Shown: positions 23,181 through 35,262 of the stretch, one piece after another
How positions within the stretch are numbered: position 1 is the stretch's first letter
How the letters are laid out: each line of letters begins with the position of its first letter
Assembly (NCBI GenBank): GCA_027924645.1
Contig: BSBN01000888.1
Coordinates: 17,682,501-17,746,500, forward strand
Direction of reading: 5' to 3'
Source: Cunninghamia lanceolata
Taxonomy: Eukaryota; Streptophyta; Pinopsida; Cupressales; Cupressaceae
DNA: 64,000 nt
Position numbers and translations under genes: made by a program
The notes under the pieces: model-generated
Database searches by the model: none
What the model was told of the DNA's origin: nothing
Seen by the model: only the letters and a program-made list of their open reading frames with translations

Positions 23181-24289
23181 CATGTGACAATAAACCACTA
23201 CAAGTTGTATATGTGCTTAACAACAAGTATACATGTGATACAACACCCAAAAACATGCATTGACTTAGGTGAATGATTCTTTTATTAATGGTGGTGTTCA
23301 TTTTGGACATAAAATAATAATGGTTATTTTTATAAAAATTATTTATGGAACTTGTAATTTTTAATCTTGTTCAAGTTATACCTATTCCTTTTATAATTTG
23401 AAACAAAAGATGGAATTATTACCCATATTCTATTTACCTACATTAGTGACCAATTTACTTTAACACATAGTGATAGAGATGTATGGAGAACATCGTTGAT
23501 AAAAACTGGGGTCTTTGCTTATGAATAAGACATCTTGTTGTTGCTACAATCTTAGGGCTATCACAATTTTGCATGCTTTTGACAGTGATAATGAGGGTTC
23601 TAGATGCTCAACAAAGTTACCCTCCACTCATGACACCCTCATAGTATCCTCATAAATGATTTCCTTGGTGATCTAATGACTAACTCAATAGGATAACTTC
23701 ATGGATGCATTAGAAAGAGGCAAGCCCACGATGTAATACTAAAGACAAGAACCCTAGCAGGCATAGGTCGTATCCCTACACACAAAGATTATTTAAATAT
23801 GCATTAAAGACCATGAAACAAATAATTTAAGTATGAAAATATGAAATTTAATCCATTTTGAAACTTCTACCATAGTTACAATAGTCAAACCAAAAGAAAA
23901 TCCTTCCATTTTTCCCAAAAATCATCATAAATCCTAGTTTGATAACCATGTCATGTGATTTTTGTAGCACATTCTTTAAGGTGTGTTTTTCCATTATGTT
24001 TTTCTAAATAAACTCTAGATACATGTGCTTACAATATTATATTTTATTATTTTAGATGATGTTATCTATCCCATTATTACATTTTTCTTGTGCTAACATG
24101 ATCATATCTTTTACATTTTTCTTGTGCCAACATAGATCAGAATGGGTTCATCATCTTCAAGATTGTTTTAACCTTTTATTAATTCCCAACAACACATTGG
24201 ATCAAGTGAGCACCATATCAAATTAAGGAGAGCAGAGGCAACACCTAAAATGGAGATTACAACATATCTTTTAATTTAGTTTCATCTAC
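23181..24289. other. No gene recognised
   Basis: AT-rich spacer between the 222-bp repeats and the palindromic repeat. I see no motif, terminus or long open frame. Confidence 0.45.
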
Positions 24290-25503
24290 TAGAAAGGTGC
24301 TAGGACTAAATTTTTGCATTTGGAATCTCCTATGGCTAAATAGATTGCACAAACACATCTGGTTGGGTGATTAAATACTAGGGGAGATGTCTTTTTGGTG
24401 GTGAAGCCTCCTAGTCATTGTCGACTACATTAGATAGAGACAGTCTCTTAAGAGGCCTAAGACAAAAAAGGTGTCAAACTTTGGACCAGTTGTTCCATCA
24501 CACTGTGGCACCTCATAACTTATTCTTTGCATCTATAGGTAGATTATAAGTCCACCTATAAATACATAACTTAGTTTCTTTTAAATCAATTTCATTTGCA
24601 TGTGGTGGCAAGGAACACATTGTTCCAAAATGCTTTAGTTTCATGTAGTGGAAAGGTGCTAGGAGTGAAATTTTGCATTCCACACCTCGTGCAGCCCAAA
24701 AGTCTATGAAAGCACATCGATGTGGGTAAATAAATGCTAGGGGAGGTCTCTTTTAATATGCCAAGTGCCCCAGACATTTCAGGACACAAGCTACCAACAA
24801 AGTCACTTGAGATCCATGAGAAAAAATGTCAAACTTTGATAGAGTAGTTCTCAGAATTCATGGCACCTAGGAATGTTCCATTTAGACCTACAAGTGCATG
24901 TGGGGTCCAACCAAGATAACCCCTCTTAGTTTTTTTTAACTCCAATCCATTTGACCATGCCAAAATTAAACACATTCTTGCAAAATGCTTCACTGACATT
25001 CAGTGCAACCTTGTAAAGAGTCATATTTTTCATTCTACTCATTGTGGGGCCCAATAAACTATGCCAAAATGTCATGGTGTGATGGTAAACACTAGGGGAG
25101 GTATCTTTTCATGCACCAAGTTACCCAAACATTTTAGGCTACAGGTTATTGGTAACGTCACTTGAGATCTTTGTGAGCAAAAATTTGTTGAACTTTGATG
25201 GATCAGTTCTCATAATTCATGGCACTTAGGAATGTTCTATTTGGACCTACATATACATGTGAGGTCCATCCAAAATAAATTCTCTTAGTTTTTGTCAACT
25301 CTAATCCATTTGACCGAGTAGAAATTAAATGCATTCCTACAAAATGCTTCAATTGCATTCAACACAACCTTACCAAGAGCAATTTTTTTCTTGTCATGGG
25401 GCATAAGAAACTATGCCAACATGTTAGGAAATACTAAGGGAGGTCTCTTTTCATACGCCAAGTGCCCCAGACATTCAGGCTTCAGGTTGTTGACAAAGTC
25501 ATG
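24290..25503 (+). repeat. Left arm of a large palindrome built of ~357-bp units
   Basis: Four related units lie in direct order. The marker word CTAGGGGAGG or a close variant sits at about 24377, 24734, 25091 and 25435 (spacings 357, 357, 344). The whole array is then mirrored: from about 25504 the sequence runs back as its reverse complement. The outermost unit (about 24377-24560, with AGTCTCTTAAGAGGCCTAAG) has a variant form that is matched only by the outermost unit of the other arm. Terminal inverted repeats made of internal tandem repeats are a hallmark of Foldback-type elements. I saw no transposase. Confidence 0.85.
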
Positions 25504-26239
25504 TTTATGGACTTTGTGGGTAGCCTGCATCCCAAAATGTCTAAGGCATTTGGTGCACAAAAAGAGATCTCCCCCAGCATTTATCGGCCCACTGTGATAT
25601 CTTGGCATAGTCCAATAGGCCCCATGATGAGAAAAAAAAATATATGGCTCCTAGGAAGGTTGTGTTGAATGCCACTAAAGCATTTTGGATGAATGCATTT
25701 AATTTTGACATGGTCAAATTGATTGGAGTTGAAAAACTAAGAGAATTTATTATAGATGCACCCCACATACACTTGTAGGTTCAAACAAAACATTTCCAGG
25801 TGCCAAGAGTTATGAGAACCATTCCATCAATGTTTGGCAATTTTTTTCTCTCAGGGATCTAAAGTGACTTTGCCAATAGCTTGCAGCTTGAAATGTCTGG
25901 GGAACTTGGTGCACAAAAAGAGACCTCCACTATTGTTTACCCACCCACCTCAACATGTTGTCATGGTCCATTTGACCCCACCATGAGAAGAACAAAAAAT
26001 ATGGCTCCTGGAAAGGTTATACTGAATGCCATTGAATCATTTTGCAAGAATGTGTCTAATTTTGGCATAGTCAAATAGATTTAAGCTGAAAAAAACCCAG
26101 AGGGGTTATTGTGGACAAACCCCACATGCCCCTATAGGTCTAAAAGGAGCATTCCTAGGTGCCATAAATTTTAAGAACTACTCTATCAAAGTGTGGCAGT
26201 TTTTTGCTCTCAGGAATCTCAAGTGACTTTGTTGGTAAC
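25504..26239 (-). repeat. Right arm of the palindrome, inner part
   Basis: Reverse complement of the left-arm units, with marker words at about 25558 and 25916. The centre is tight: CAAAGTCATG and TGGACTTTG face each other across about four bases at 25501-25506. The arm is interrupted at 26239 by the giant Gypsy element and resumes at 50039. Confidence 0.85.
26235..26239. other. Target site duplication GTAAC, left copy
   Basis: GTAAC precedes the giant element here and follows it at 50034-50038. Excising the element plus one copy restores the palindrome repeat sequence TTGTTGGTAACCTACAG, which fits the other units. Confidence 0.93.
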
Positions 26240-26479
26240 TATTGTGTGGTTACACAACACGCCCTATTTTGACTTGACAAAATAGGGACCCAACTTTTTT
26301 GCTTGGCTTGTTCTTGTGTTTTCCTATTTTCTGGCAGTCTAGTAAGAGTAAGTCATGCAGGTGATCCTGCATAAGGGTGCTGGGTAAGTCATCATGATGA
26401 GGTCAGTTTGTCAAAGCTAAGATTTTATATAAATAACCTCATATTTGGAAAGTGCATAAAATTCCATGCAGGTTTGCCT

Positions 26480-27110
26480 TTAGGATCACCCTGATATTCC
26501 TTAGGGAATGAAAGTCATGACAAGTCAAAGTTCCAGTCAAACCTGATATTCTGGGGGGGTCATATTCCTTAACATCAGTCATCTTACGAAAGATCACCCC
26601 GATTCAATTTTATCACTTGATAATCATGCGGTCCAAAGCTCTGGACATCAATTTTAAGTGATAAGCGTGTTCACCCGTCAAGCAGTATTGTATATTTCGT
26701 GGGGGTGATTTTTTGAATATCACCTGATATTCCAAATATCACCCTGTCGTAAAATATCACCCTAGTGGCAATATGTCAATGATGTCATCTAAATCTGATG
26801 AATGATGAATATCACCCTGATGGTGACATCATCATCCTTTTACCTCGCGGAGGTATGTTTCCAATGATCCTCCTTCTAAATGTACATGATGCTGACATCA
26901 TCCTGATCTTTCGAAAAGGGGATCACTTTAGCTTTGGAGGGTCATATTTTGAATATCACCTAATTTTAAGATCATGACCCGATATTCTGATTATCACTCG
27001 TTCCCTTAATATTAGTTTTTTCCTGCTCAACGGTGGAGGGTCATATTTTGAATATCACCCGATATTCCAATTATCACCTGATCTTCTAAAGATCACCCCC
27101 TCCTCATGCC
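26480..27110 (+). promoter_or_regulatory. U3 cluster of ATATCACC / GATATTC motifs
   Basis: The words AATATCACC, GATATTC, GATCACCC and TGATATTTTGAATATC recur many times, often as facing pairs that can fold, such as GAATATCACC next to TGATATTCC. The cluster is conserved in the partial LTR (about 41615-42260) and the 3' LTR (about 43470-44105), where GGTGATATTTTGAATATCGCC forms a near-perfect hairpin at about 43690. Such repeated elements in U3 commonly bind host transcription factors; that role is inferred here. Confidence 0.6.
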
Positions 27111-27461
27111 TCATGACATTTAATGCCCATAAATACAGTAGGTGGATTCCCGATGATTGCAAACACGATCTAAACACCTGGCAAGATCTGTAGATTTATG
27201 GCAGAAGATCAATGGTTTTAAGTGATTTAACCTAGTTTTGCCCTAATTTGCCCTAATGAATGAGATTTAAAGTTAACATACACGGTTAGTTTGTATTTAT
27301 CCTATGAACAAACTAGAATTTATAGAGCGCAGAACACTCAAACCCTCATATGGCTACTAGCGAATAGATGAGATTTTCCAGTATGACAGATCAAGTGATC
27401 CTCAACATTTGTGACCTACTTCCATAATCATTCACCTAATTCAGGAGAAAAATGTAATCAG

Positions 27462-27657
27462 GTAAGTAATTAGAAACCCTCCTGTTGTCGTTTTCTGTGA
27501 TATCTAAGTAGAATGTTCTTTTATGGTTTTGCTCTATAAATGTGTATATCATGCTGAAATAGAGATTAATAAGTGTATTATACATGATGTCGTGAACATA
27601 TATGTTATGTGCATTCATATGAGTATCAAATGGGAAGACCAGTTGTGTTCATTGTAG
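27462..27657 (+). other. Candidate 5' leader intron before the LTR-encoded ORF
   Basis: CAG|GTAAGTA makes a strong plant splice donor at 27462. TTCATTGTAG| makes an acceptor at 27657, seven bases before the ATG of the LTR ORF. The interval is AT-rich as plant introns are. The 3' LTR keeps both sites (donor at about 44467, acceptor TTCATTGCAG at 44662). Splicing is an inference. Confidence 0.5.
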
Positions 27658-27663
27658 GAATCC

Positions 27664-30600
27664 ATGGCAGACGTCAGGAGGAGAAAGTCAGAGGCTGAAT
27701 TTCTTAAGCCTATGTTCACCCATCCTGAAGGAGTACAGTTCAAGTATGGGTCATTGGTGATACCCATCAAGGAAATACAGATATAGTGGGAATGTGGTAT
27801 GCAGCTGGATTTCCCTATTCTATTGAAACTCCATAATTGATAATAGAGTGTGCCAGAAATTACAATCCTCAGACGAGGAAAGTGGAAAAGCATGGTAGGG
27901 TTTATGCAGATCTATCAATAAAAGGAACTACAACTACTTTCAATTTGCCAGTTGGAAGGAAGGTGAGCAGTGTAGATTTGGACAAACTAAAAGTTGAGTA
28001 TATAAATAATAAAAATACTGCAAGAAAGAGAATATACCAATGGAGAGCAAAGAACAACTTATATACTGCCTCTGCTAAATTGCCAGTGCATCTATACAAG
28101 TTGGACCTCGACGATGAATATCAATATATGATTGCCTTGCTCAGCAGGATGACAGGCCAACCTAATGCAGGAAGTTTCAAGGATTGGATGTATGGGGTCA
28201 TCATGATGTGTATTTTTACAGATAATAAGCCATTATGGGCTAAGATCATTAGTGATGACCTACATGAATAGATAATGAACCTAGGAGGCCTGGAGTATTC
28301 ATTTTATATGACCTCATATGTTGTATATTCTTGTGCATACAAGGGTACATTTGATGCACTTACCACAGTTGGAATGATTGGTGGCAGTATAAATGATGCC
28401 CATATATGGGACCATTATCCTCAGTTGCAAAGAACAAATTATCTACATGACTACAAACTAGTGAATGATGCAATCTCCATGCATCTGATCAGAACAATGG
28501 AGGAGGATAGAACCAAAAGACTGGGCATGGAAGCCCAGGAGGTGATATACAAGCATGGTGCCTGGTTCATCCAGTTTGCCACTTTTTCTTATATTAGGAT
28601 AGAGGGTTTTGAAGGACAGTCACTAATGTTGCCCAGGTACCCTACTGATGGGGTAGTCCTAATGGAATTTCTAAGGCAGGTATTAACTATACTAGATGCA
28701 TATAAAGAAAGCAAGAAGATACCTACAGTTTTGTTTCCAGTAACCATAGGGTGGTACATTTTCCCTAATTCAGAGGGTATAAAGAAGGCCATAGTGGGTC
28801 TAAACAAGATGAACTTACATCCATTTCCATTGGCCAGATCCTATGATCCCTATGGAACGATACAAAAGATTACAAGCTAGCCCATACATCAGAAGCATTT
28901 GCAAGATTTTTGGACAGTATGTGAGGATGAGGCTGAGGTCAGAAGAAGAAAATATCAAAGGCTCACCCTCAACCAGATTAAAACATTTGAGTGCATGCCA
29001 GTGCCTATGCAATTGAAGAAGGATGATGGTAAGACCATGACCAATGAATATGAAGATAAAAAGGTATATAATGACACCATTTGAGCTCTAGACCTAACAC
29101 AACCTGAAAATATTTCATTAGATCAGTTTATAGGTGGGGTGCTGAAGTTGACACAATCATGGGTGGATGAATAGATAAATGCACTAAAGAAAAAGGGTAT
29201 GGCAATAACAGTTGACAATAGGAGGAAAAGATGGGATATTTCGGATGAGGAATATGATGATTTCCTTGGAGAAAAGAGAAAGTCTAATGGAGATAGGTTG
29301 CCTTCTCAGAAGAAAGGAAAAAACCCTCTAGAGGAAAAAAGAAGATAGACAACAAACCTAAGGGGTTAATAATTGAGAGAATTGATATAACAGATGCAGG
29401 TGCAGCTACATCAGAACATCCATTAGCCTCATCGACACTGCCTCAAGTGGATAGATCAAAAGGAAAAAGGATCCTAAAGCATGTGGAAGAAACTACTGAA
29501 ACACATGAGGAGGGCCAAGCATCACAAAAGAATGTAGAGGAGAATATCCTTGTTGAAAAGGAGCCTGCAAAGGATGAACCCACGATGGTCACAAGGAAAA
29601 TGAAAGCAGTATCCTTAGTGCCATCACCCCCTAAGAAACAAAGAACGCACATGAGGGGTGAAATAAGACATGACCCTGTACTACTAAAGGGATCTGGTAG
29701 TGAAGTGTTTAGAAAAGAATTGCAACATGAGGCGCCAATTCTTACCATAATTCAATTTAAGACTGAGAAGGCTGAAGAGCAAATGAAAGAAGCCACTAGA
29801 GCAAGTCAAGGTGGTCAGTTCTCACTGGATGACACTGTTCACCTATCAGATGATGAGGTGGTGCAGAATGTAGCCTCTCAGCGTATGGAGACCCTTGTTT
29901 CTAACACTCGCATGACTCCGCATGGAACCCCATTAGCATAGAGGGTGATATTAAAAGAGTTAAAGCAAGCAGGCCAAGAGGAGAAAGAAAATATCCCAGA
30001 AAGGGCACCCCAACAAATTGGGCTTGATAAGTTAGTTGATCAGGTAACTGGTCCTACAGTGATAGACCTAACATATAGAGAGGAGGTAAGTCCCAAACAT
30101 CAAGAAGGTGCACTTGATGAAGTAGAAAATATTGAAAGAGCCAAGTAGGGAAAAATAGATAGCAGTGCTATGGACATCGGCCAACAACACGATATACCAG
30201 CTGAGCCCAAAATCATTGATGTTTGACAAAGGGGTGAGGGGGACAAAGTAACATCAGGTGATGATGTCTTTAAGACTCAAGAAACCTTAGGTGATAAAGA
30301 AACATCAGGTCATGAGGACCTTAAAACCCAGGAGGTGGATACATCAGGTGTGGAGCAGAGCATGATCCAACATGAGGTTGATGCACCTAGTTCAAACACA
30401 TTGATAACCACGGCTACCAATATGCCTCAGGGTGAGGAAATCCCTAACGTGGATGAAACACTAAAGGAGGGAGCACAACATCAGGTTCAAGATCAGCAAA
30501 TGGGTACACCACAAGATCCTACTCCATAGAAGGAAGCTCCTCAGGAGAAAGAAGTACCATAGGATCCCCCTCATGAAGAGCATCATGAGGAAGAAATAAG

Positions 30601-31927
30601 GAAGTCACCCTCTCCACTCAGAATAGAGGCAATTATAGGAGATCAGGGTTGACATGATGATGCTGATAGAAGACAAGGATCTGGAGCTGAAGTGCCTCAA
30701 TGGATCAAGAAGGAAATACGTACAGAATTTGATTTTGAAATTCAAGAATTTGATGTTTCAACATTATTTTCAAAAACTATCATGAAGCCAAAGAGGAAGG
30801 CTAGGTTGACCTCAGCCATAAGAAGAGATCTTGATACGGGTAGAAGGACCGCCCAAGTAGCACTTCCCATAGTTGAAAAAGAGAAAAGTAAGATCACCCT
30901 AGAAGAATTCCAGATTACAACAGTTGACCTGGGATTTGCCAATGAAGAGTACAAGGCTCAAGAAGGAAAATATATAATAGATTCTTTAACCCAAAGGGTG
31001 AAGAAGGAAAAGGAGAAAAATAAGCAGCATAAGGAGCACATTGCCCAGCTGCATTCATACATAAAAGGGTTAATTAACCTTAATGATACATCGTCAGATC
31101 ATGCAGTCCCATTGATTGTAATTTCTCAGGAGGAGGTTAATAGATTGGACCTTATGAAGCATGAGTCAGTAACCTCGAGAAAGTGGATGGTATCTGCAGT
31201 CATAGGAGCTGAGGAAGTAGTAAGGGCCTCTTTGTAGAGGTGGAAGTCTTTAAGCATCTCTAAGAAGAAAGTTAATAAAATGTAGAATGAGACTGGAAAA
31301 AGATCATTCCAGTTGGAGAAAGCCTTGGGTGCTTTGAGTGAAATGAAGAGGATTAATCCTCAGATCCTGATAAATAACTAGGTACTGGATAATAACACTA
31401 CCATACTAATAGATATATGGTATAAAGACATTAGGTTTGAATGTGATGTACTGAAGAAATGCAGTGGTAAATTAAGGGACATCAGTGTGAAACTGCACGA
31501 CATGATGTCATATGAGGCCTTAGAAGGCAAAATAGAGGGGAAGATTGAAAACCAAGACATAGACTTTACTATTAAAGCTTTGCATGATAACTTTCAGCCA
31601 ATGACTGATGATCATCTCACCCACTTGACGGAAGAAGCAATGAATAAGATCATGAGGATCAAGGTCAGGGTAGAAAATTATAATGAAACGTTGACCAATA
31701 GGAAGGGTAAGTTAGAAATGCTCAGAGATAAGTTTCAAGCTCACAATCATGCCATTGCTAAGGCTAAAACATTGGATGGCAGAGAAATTGATAAGATAGT
31801 AGAAGCATATGAAAATATCAGGACAAACATGAAGGTCCATAAACAGGAGGATATTCATTAGGGTGATGACGATACAGAAAGTGATGATCATGATGATCAT
31901 GCTGAAGAGAAAGAACTTGAGGAGTAA
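27664..31927 (+). pseudogene. LTR-encoded protein of unknown function (5' LTR copy)
   Basis: The frame starts at ATG 27664 (MADVRRRKSEAEFLKPMF) and can be followed, through stops and one deletion, to TAA at 31925-31927, about 1400 codons. Residues from 27837 to 29084 look globular (KLDLDDEYQYMIALLSRM, WMYGVIMMCIF, FEGQSLMLPRYPTDGV, FPVTIGWYIFPNSEG). A Pro/Glu/Gln/Lys-rich disordered region covers about 29440-30660. From 30690 a helical, coiled-coil region follows (SLTQRVKKEKEKNKQHKEHI), ending in an acidic Asp/Glu/His tail. I do not recognise the family; the N-terminal part only loosely recalls plant transposon ORF1 proteins. Stops at 28269 and 28878 are CAG in the other LTR, so they are post-insertion damage. 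Confidence 0.8.
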
Positions 31928-32116
31928 GTGAAGATGCACCAACAAGGAAATACATGCATCAGATACTTAAAAGAAAATAAGATACCTAGATGGTTGCACG
32001 TTGGCGACCTGTACCACAGGAGGAGTTGACCAAGTCAAAGGAGAGAATATCCACCGTTGATCTTAAATGATAAATCTTGACCATAGGTCATTTGTAACCA
32101 CTCCCTCACCTTATTC

Positions 32117-32125
32117 TATAAAAGG
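32117..32125 (+). promoter_or_regulatory. Probable TATA box of the gag-pol promoter
   Basis: TATAAAAGG is preserved in both LTRs (here and at 49204-49212), in a conserved CTCACCTTATTC context. Transcripts starting about 30 bp downstream would have a leader of about 1.1 kb. This places the LTR ORF in U3, upstream of the transcription start. Confidence 0.6.
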
Positions 32126-32126
32126 T

Positions 32127-32728
32127 GTAGGGATGCCTTGTTTCAAACATTCAGAAGCTTAATTGAAATATGATTGCTGAAATATCAAGGCCTATTTCAA
32201 AGTTATTGTAAACATTCACGTTTTTCCATACTTAATGAAAGAGAAGACCATTTTGATTATAAATTATTGTAAATCCTGAGTAATCTACTTTTGAATTCTT
32301 GATATATGCTTTGATTAGCTGCATCCCTTAGAGTGCTGATCAGTCTGCATATATTGTCTTCATTCATCATCCTTTGAAGTTAGCATCAACTATATCTAGC
32401 CATGGAATGTCCTAGTGAAAATATGGTGCAGGGATGCCTTGTTTCGAACATTTAGAAGCTTAATTGAAATATGAATGCTGAAATATTAGGGCCTATTTCA
32501 AAGTTATTGTAAACATTCATGTTTTTGCATACTTAATGAAAGAGAAGACCATTTTGATTATAAATTATCATAAATCCTGAGTAATCTGCGTTTGAATTCT
32601 TGATATATGCTTTGATTTGCTATGTCCCTTAGAGTGCTCATTAGTCTGCATATATTGTCTTCATTCATCATCCTTTGAAGTTAGCATCAACTGTATCTAG
32701 CTGTGGAATGTCCTGGTGAAAATATGGT
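32127..32728 (+). repeat. 301-bp tandem duplication unique to the 5' LTR
   Basis: GGGATGCCTTGTTTC occurs at 32130 and 32431, and the two 301-bp units align along their length. The 3' LTR has one copy (from about 49216). The duplication therefore arose after insertion, and it covers the start of the presumed transcribed leader. Confidence 0.93.
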
Positions 32729-33247
32729 TTGATTTCTTCTCCTCTTGACAGTATCAAGTGTGTATGTGACTCAATAGCTGAAGATTCATCTTAATTTGAA
32801 GTATTCATTTTACATTTCTTTCAATTTCATAAATTCACCATCATAATTGCAAATAACAAATCATCAAAAGCAAATTAATATGAAATATGTTGAAATCTTG
32901 TAGATAACTTAACATTTATAGCATATTTGAAGTTAAAGCATGTTAAATAGATAAATATCATGCCAAGATTCGAGTATAAACACATCATTTTAAGGAGTAT
33001 ACTATGTAGAATAACCTTCTTTGTAGCATCTTTACAGAAATAGAATCCTGCTAATGAGCAAACGTAAGGCCCCTGAATGGAAAACAACAACACACATCAA
33101 CCATTGAGTAACGTCAGTTGATTAAGAACTAATCCATGGAGACTTGGGATCATGAATTCTTTTAATTCATCATATCTTTCAAGATGAGTAAAGGTTGTTG
33201 TGTAACTTTTATTCTATGTTTGTTTATGACTAACATCATGATCAACA

Positions 33248-33270
33248 TAAATTGGTGCTAGAGGGAGGGC
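33248..33270 (+). other. Candidate primer binding site
   Basis: Directly after the 5' LTR end comes TAAATTGGTGCTAGAGGGAG. The TTGGTGCTAGAGGGAGGG part is in the place and has the TGG start expected of a tRNA-complementary site. I could not assign the primer tRNA. Confidence 0.55.
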
Positions 33271-35262
33271 TGGAAGCTAGAAACCCATCATCAGGTGGTA
33301 GATTTTATCAGATTGGATGATGCAAATAGTGAGGTCACACTAAAACGCTCTAGATTTTGATTAATATGCAAAGTGTTGTTGTTGTAAGCTTGTGCATGCT
33401 AATCCTGTGTGAAGATTTCAAAACTGACCATGAATATTGCAAGCTTTGTAGTCGATCATCATGAATTTGCAAAGATAAGTCATATTTTAGGTAAATCTGT
33501 CAAAGCTTTGTTATAGAAACCTGATATTTAGTTGCAAGTGTCATCAAACTTCAGTATCACCTCATATTTGCATTGTTCATGCAAATATTCCTTAAATATC
33601 CAATCAGTCTCACTCTCTGACCGTGAATATAGCTTTTGCTAGTAAATTCCAACTGATCTTTACAATCAACCAGCCATTTTTCCTTAAATTTAATAAATCT
33701 TGGCTCTCAAGCCAAATACCAGGTTCCCGATCCAGTGGAATTTTTGAAGAATTACCTGTCAGAGGGTTTAGACTGAGAACGGTAGACATTTATCACTCTC
33801 CCGATCCTAGTGCATCAAGTGCTTCACCAGAACGTCCTCCTATAACTCTTATTGGTTTACAAATACCTATAGGATTACCCGTGACACCTCCGGTCCAACC
33901 TCAGGTCTAGCCTCAGCTAGTAATACCACAGGCTCAACCTCCAACAGTTGCAATGTTTTTCTTTGCAGCGGAATCACCTCTGACATTCAATACATATCAT
34001 GCTTTGCCAAAGAATCTAGATAAAATTTGTCCAAAGTATCATCCATATTGGGATGTGGATGATCATATCAAAACTTTTAAGGAAGCCTATTGTAGGGCTA
34101 GAATTGAGCATTAGAATGTTGTATGTAGGTTATTTCCATTTTCCTTAGGAGAAGAGGCTTATAACTGGTATATTAGTCTTGGTCAAGGTTCAGTCAATGC
34201 ATGGGCCATCCTAGAGAATGTTGTATGTAGGTTATTTCCATTTTCCTTAGGAGAAGAGGCTTATAACTGGTATATTAGTCTTGGTCAGGGTTCAGTCAAT
34301 GCATGGGCCATCCTAGAGAAAGCTTTCACTGATAGGTTCAAACCACCAATTGATCCTTCAATGAACTATCACTTATTTGCCACAATCAAAAGGTTTGAAA
34401 GAGAACCTATAGCGAACTTCAATGTTAGATTTTAGAAGATGCTATCTAAGTTAGTTGCACCATATGTTGTAGTAGATGAAGCTACTAGAAGCATTTATTA
34501 CTAAGCCTTGGATCCTTTAACTTCCATGTTCATCAGGAGAGCACATCCTAATGTAACAACTTTGACATGAGATTTCCAAGAAGCTATCAAAGTCAGTCAA
34601 CAGTTAATTCCTACTCCAACACCAAACATTGCATTCCCAACACTACTTGGTTATCCAAGTTATCCTGCCCAGTAACAGCCTAATGGAGCCATGATGCCTC
34701 CAGCTGTGATGCCTAGTCCATTACAAATATCTCCACTGAGTATCATGCCTCCACCTAATGGGAATGGCCAGATGTTGCAATATCCTAGACAACCATAGAT
34801 ACCTCGGCATGTTGATCAGTCAAATTAGAATAATGGATCTTCCTTTTTCAAGCCCCAAACTGAAAACGTAGTGGCTAAGGTTTAGGAAGAGAAGGAAGAA
34901 ATCAAACAAAATATCAACTCAGTTAAGGAAACTTACAACTGAGATTACTCATTTGAGAAGCCAAAACTTCTATTCCCAGTCCAACCAGAACAGGGGTTAT
35001 GCTAATGATAGACCAAATTATCCTGACAGGGGATACAATAATAACTACAACAATAACAATGGCAATAATAATCCTCCTAGACAGCCTAGATTATGGAACT
35101 CCAGGCCAAACAATGGTTCTTTGCCATCACCCCTAGATAATCAGCCTCTTGGTGAGTCTAAACAGACCACCAGAGTCAACCTCACAGAGGCAGTACTTAC
35201 TAACTGGTGCAAGATCCACAACACTAATGCACATGCAGAGCTTGACTGTCCTTAATTCAGGA
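33271..35262 (+). pseudogene. Giant element gag
   Basis: The first open part (to 33910) has a Pro/Ser-rich segment. Then, across stops, comes the gag domain (CPKYHPYWDVDDHI, EEAYNWYISLGQGS, WAILEKAFTDRFKPP, RFEREPIANFNVRF). A 102-bp in-frame tandem duplication (34113-34214 and 34215-34316) doubles the EEAYNWYIS helix. After a Gln/Pro-rich stretch and an Asn-rich stretch (34953-35255) it ends with a zinc-binding-like WCKIHN...HAELDC. The true start was not determined; the ATG near 33623 is not secured by context. Many TAG and TAA codons break the frame. Confidence 0.82.

Larger units (their letters stand above)
26240..33247 (+). repeat. Giant element 5' LTR (7008 bp)
   Basis: Starts TATTGTGTGG (TGTTGTGTGG in the partial copy, TGTTGTATGG in the 3' copy) and ends CATGATCAACA. 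The first 20 bases form an inverted repeat, TGTTGTG...CACAACA in the better-preserved copies. It aligns with 43226-50033 along its whole length. Differences include a deletion of about 90 bp near 27780 and a 301-bp tandem duplication at 32127-32728, both only in this copy. In order it holds a motif cluster, a candidate intron, a long coding region, a TATA box and a leader. Confidence 0.93.

Noticed and set aside
24290..25503. CRISPR-like or simple satellite array
   Set aside because: Units are ~357 bp, diverged and mirrored about a centre, and the context is plant nuclear DNA. A palindromic repeat element describes it better.
27664..31927. Host gene captured once near the element
   Set aside because: The same region lies at the same relative place in both LTRs, so it is part of the LTR and not an independent local gene.
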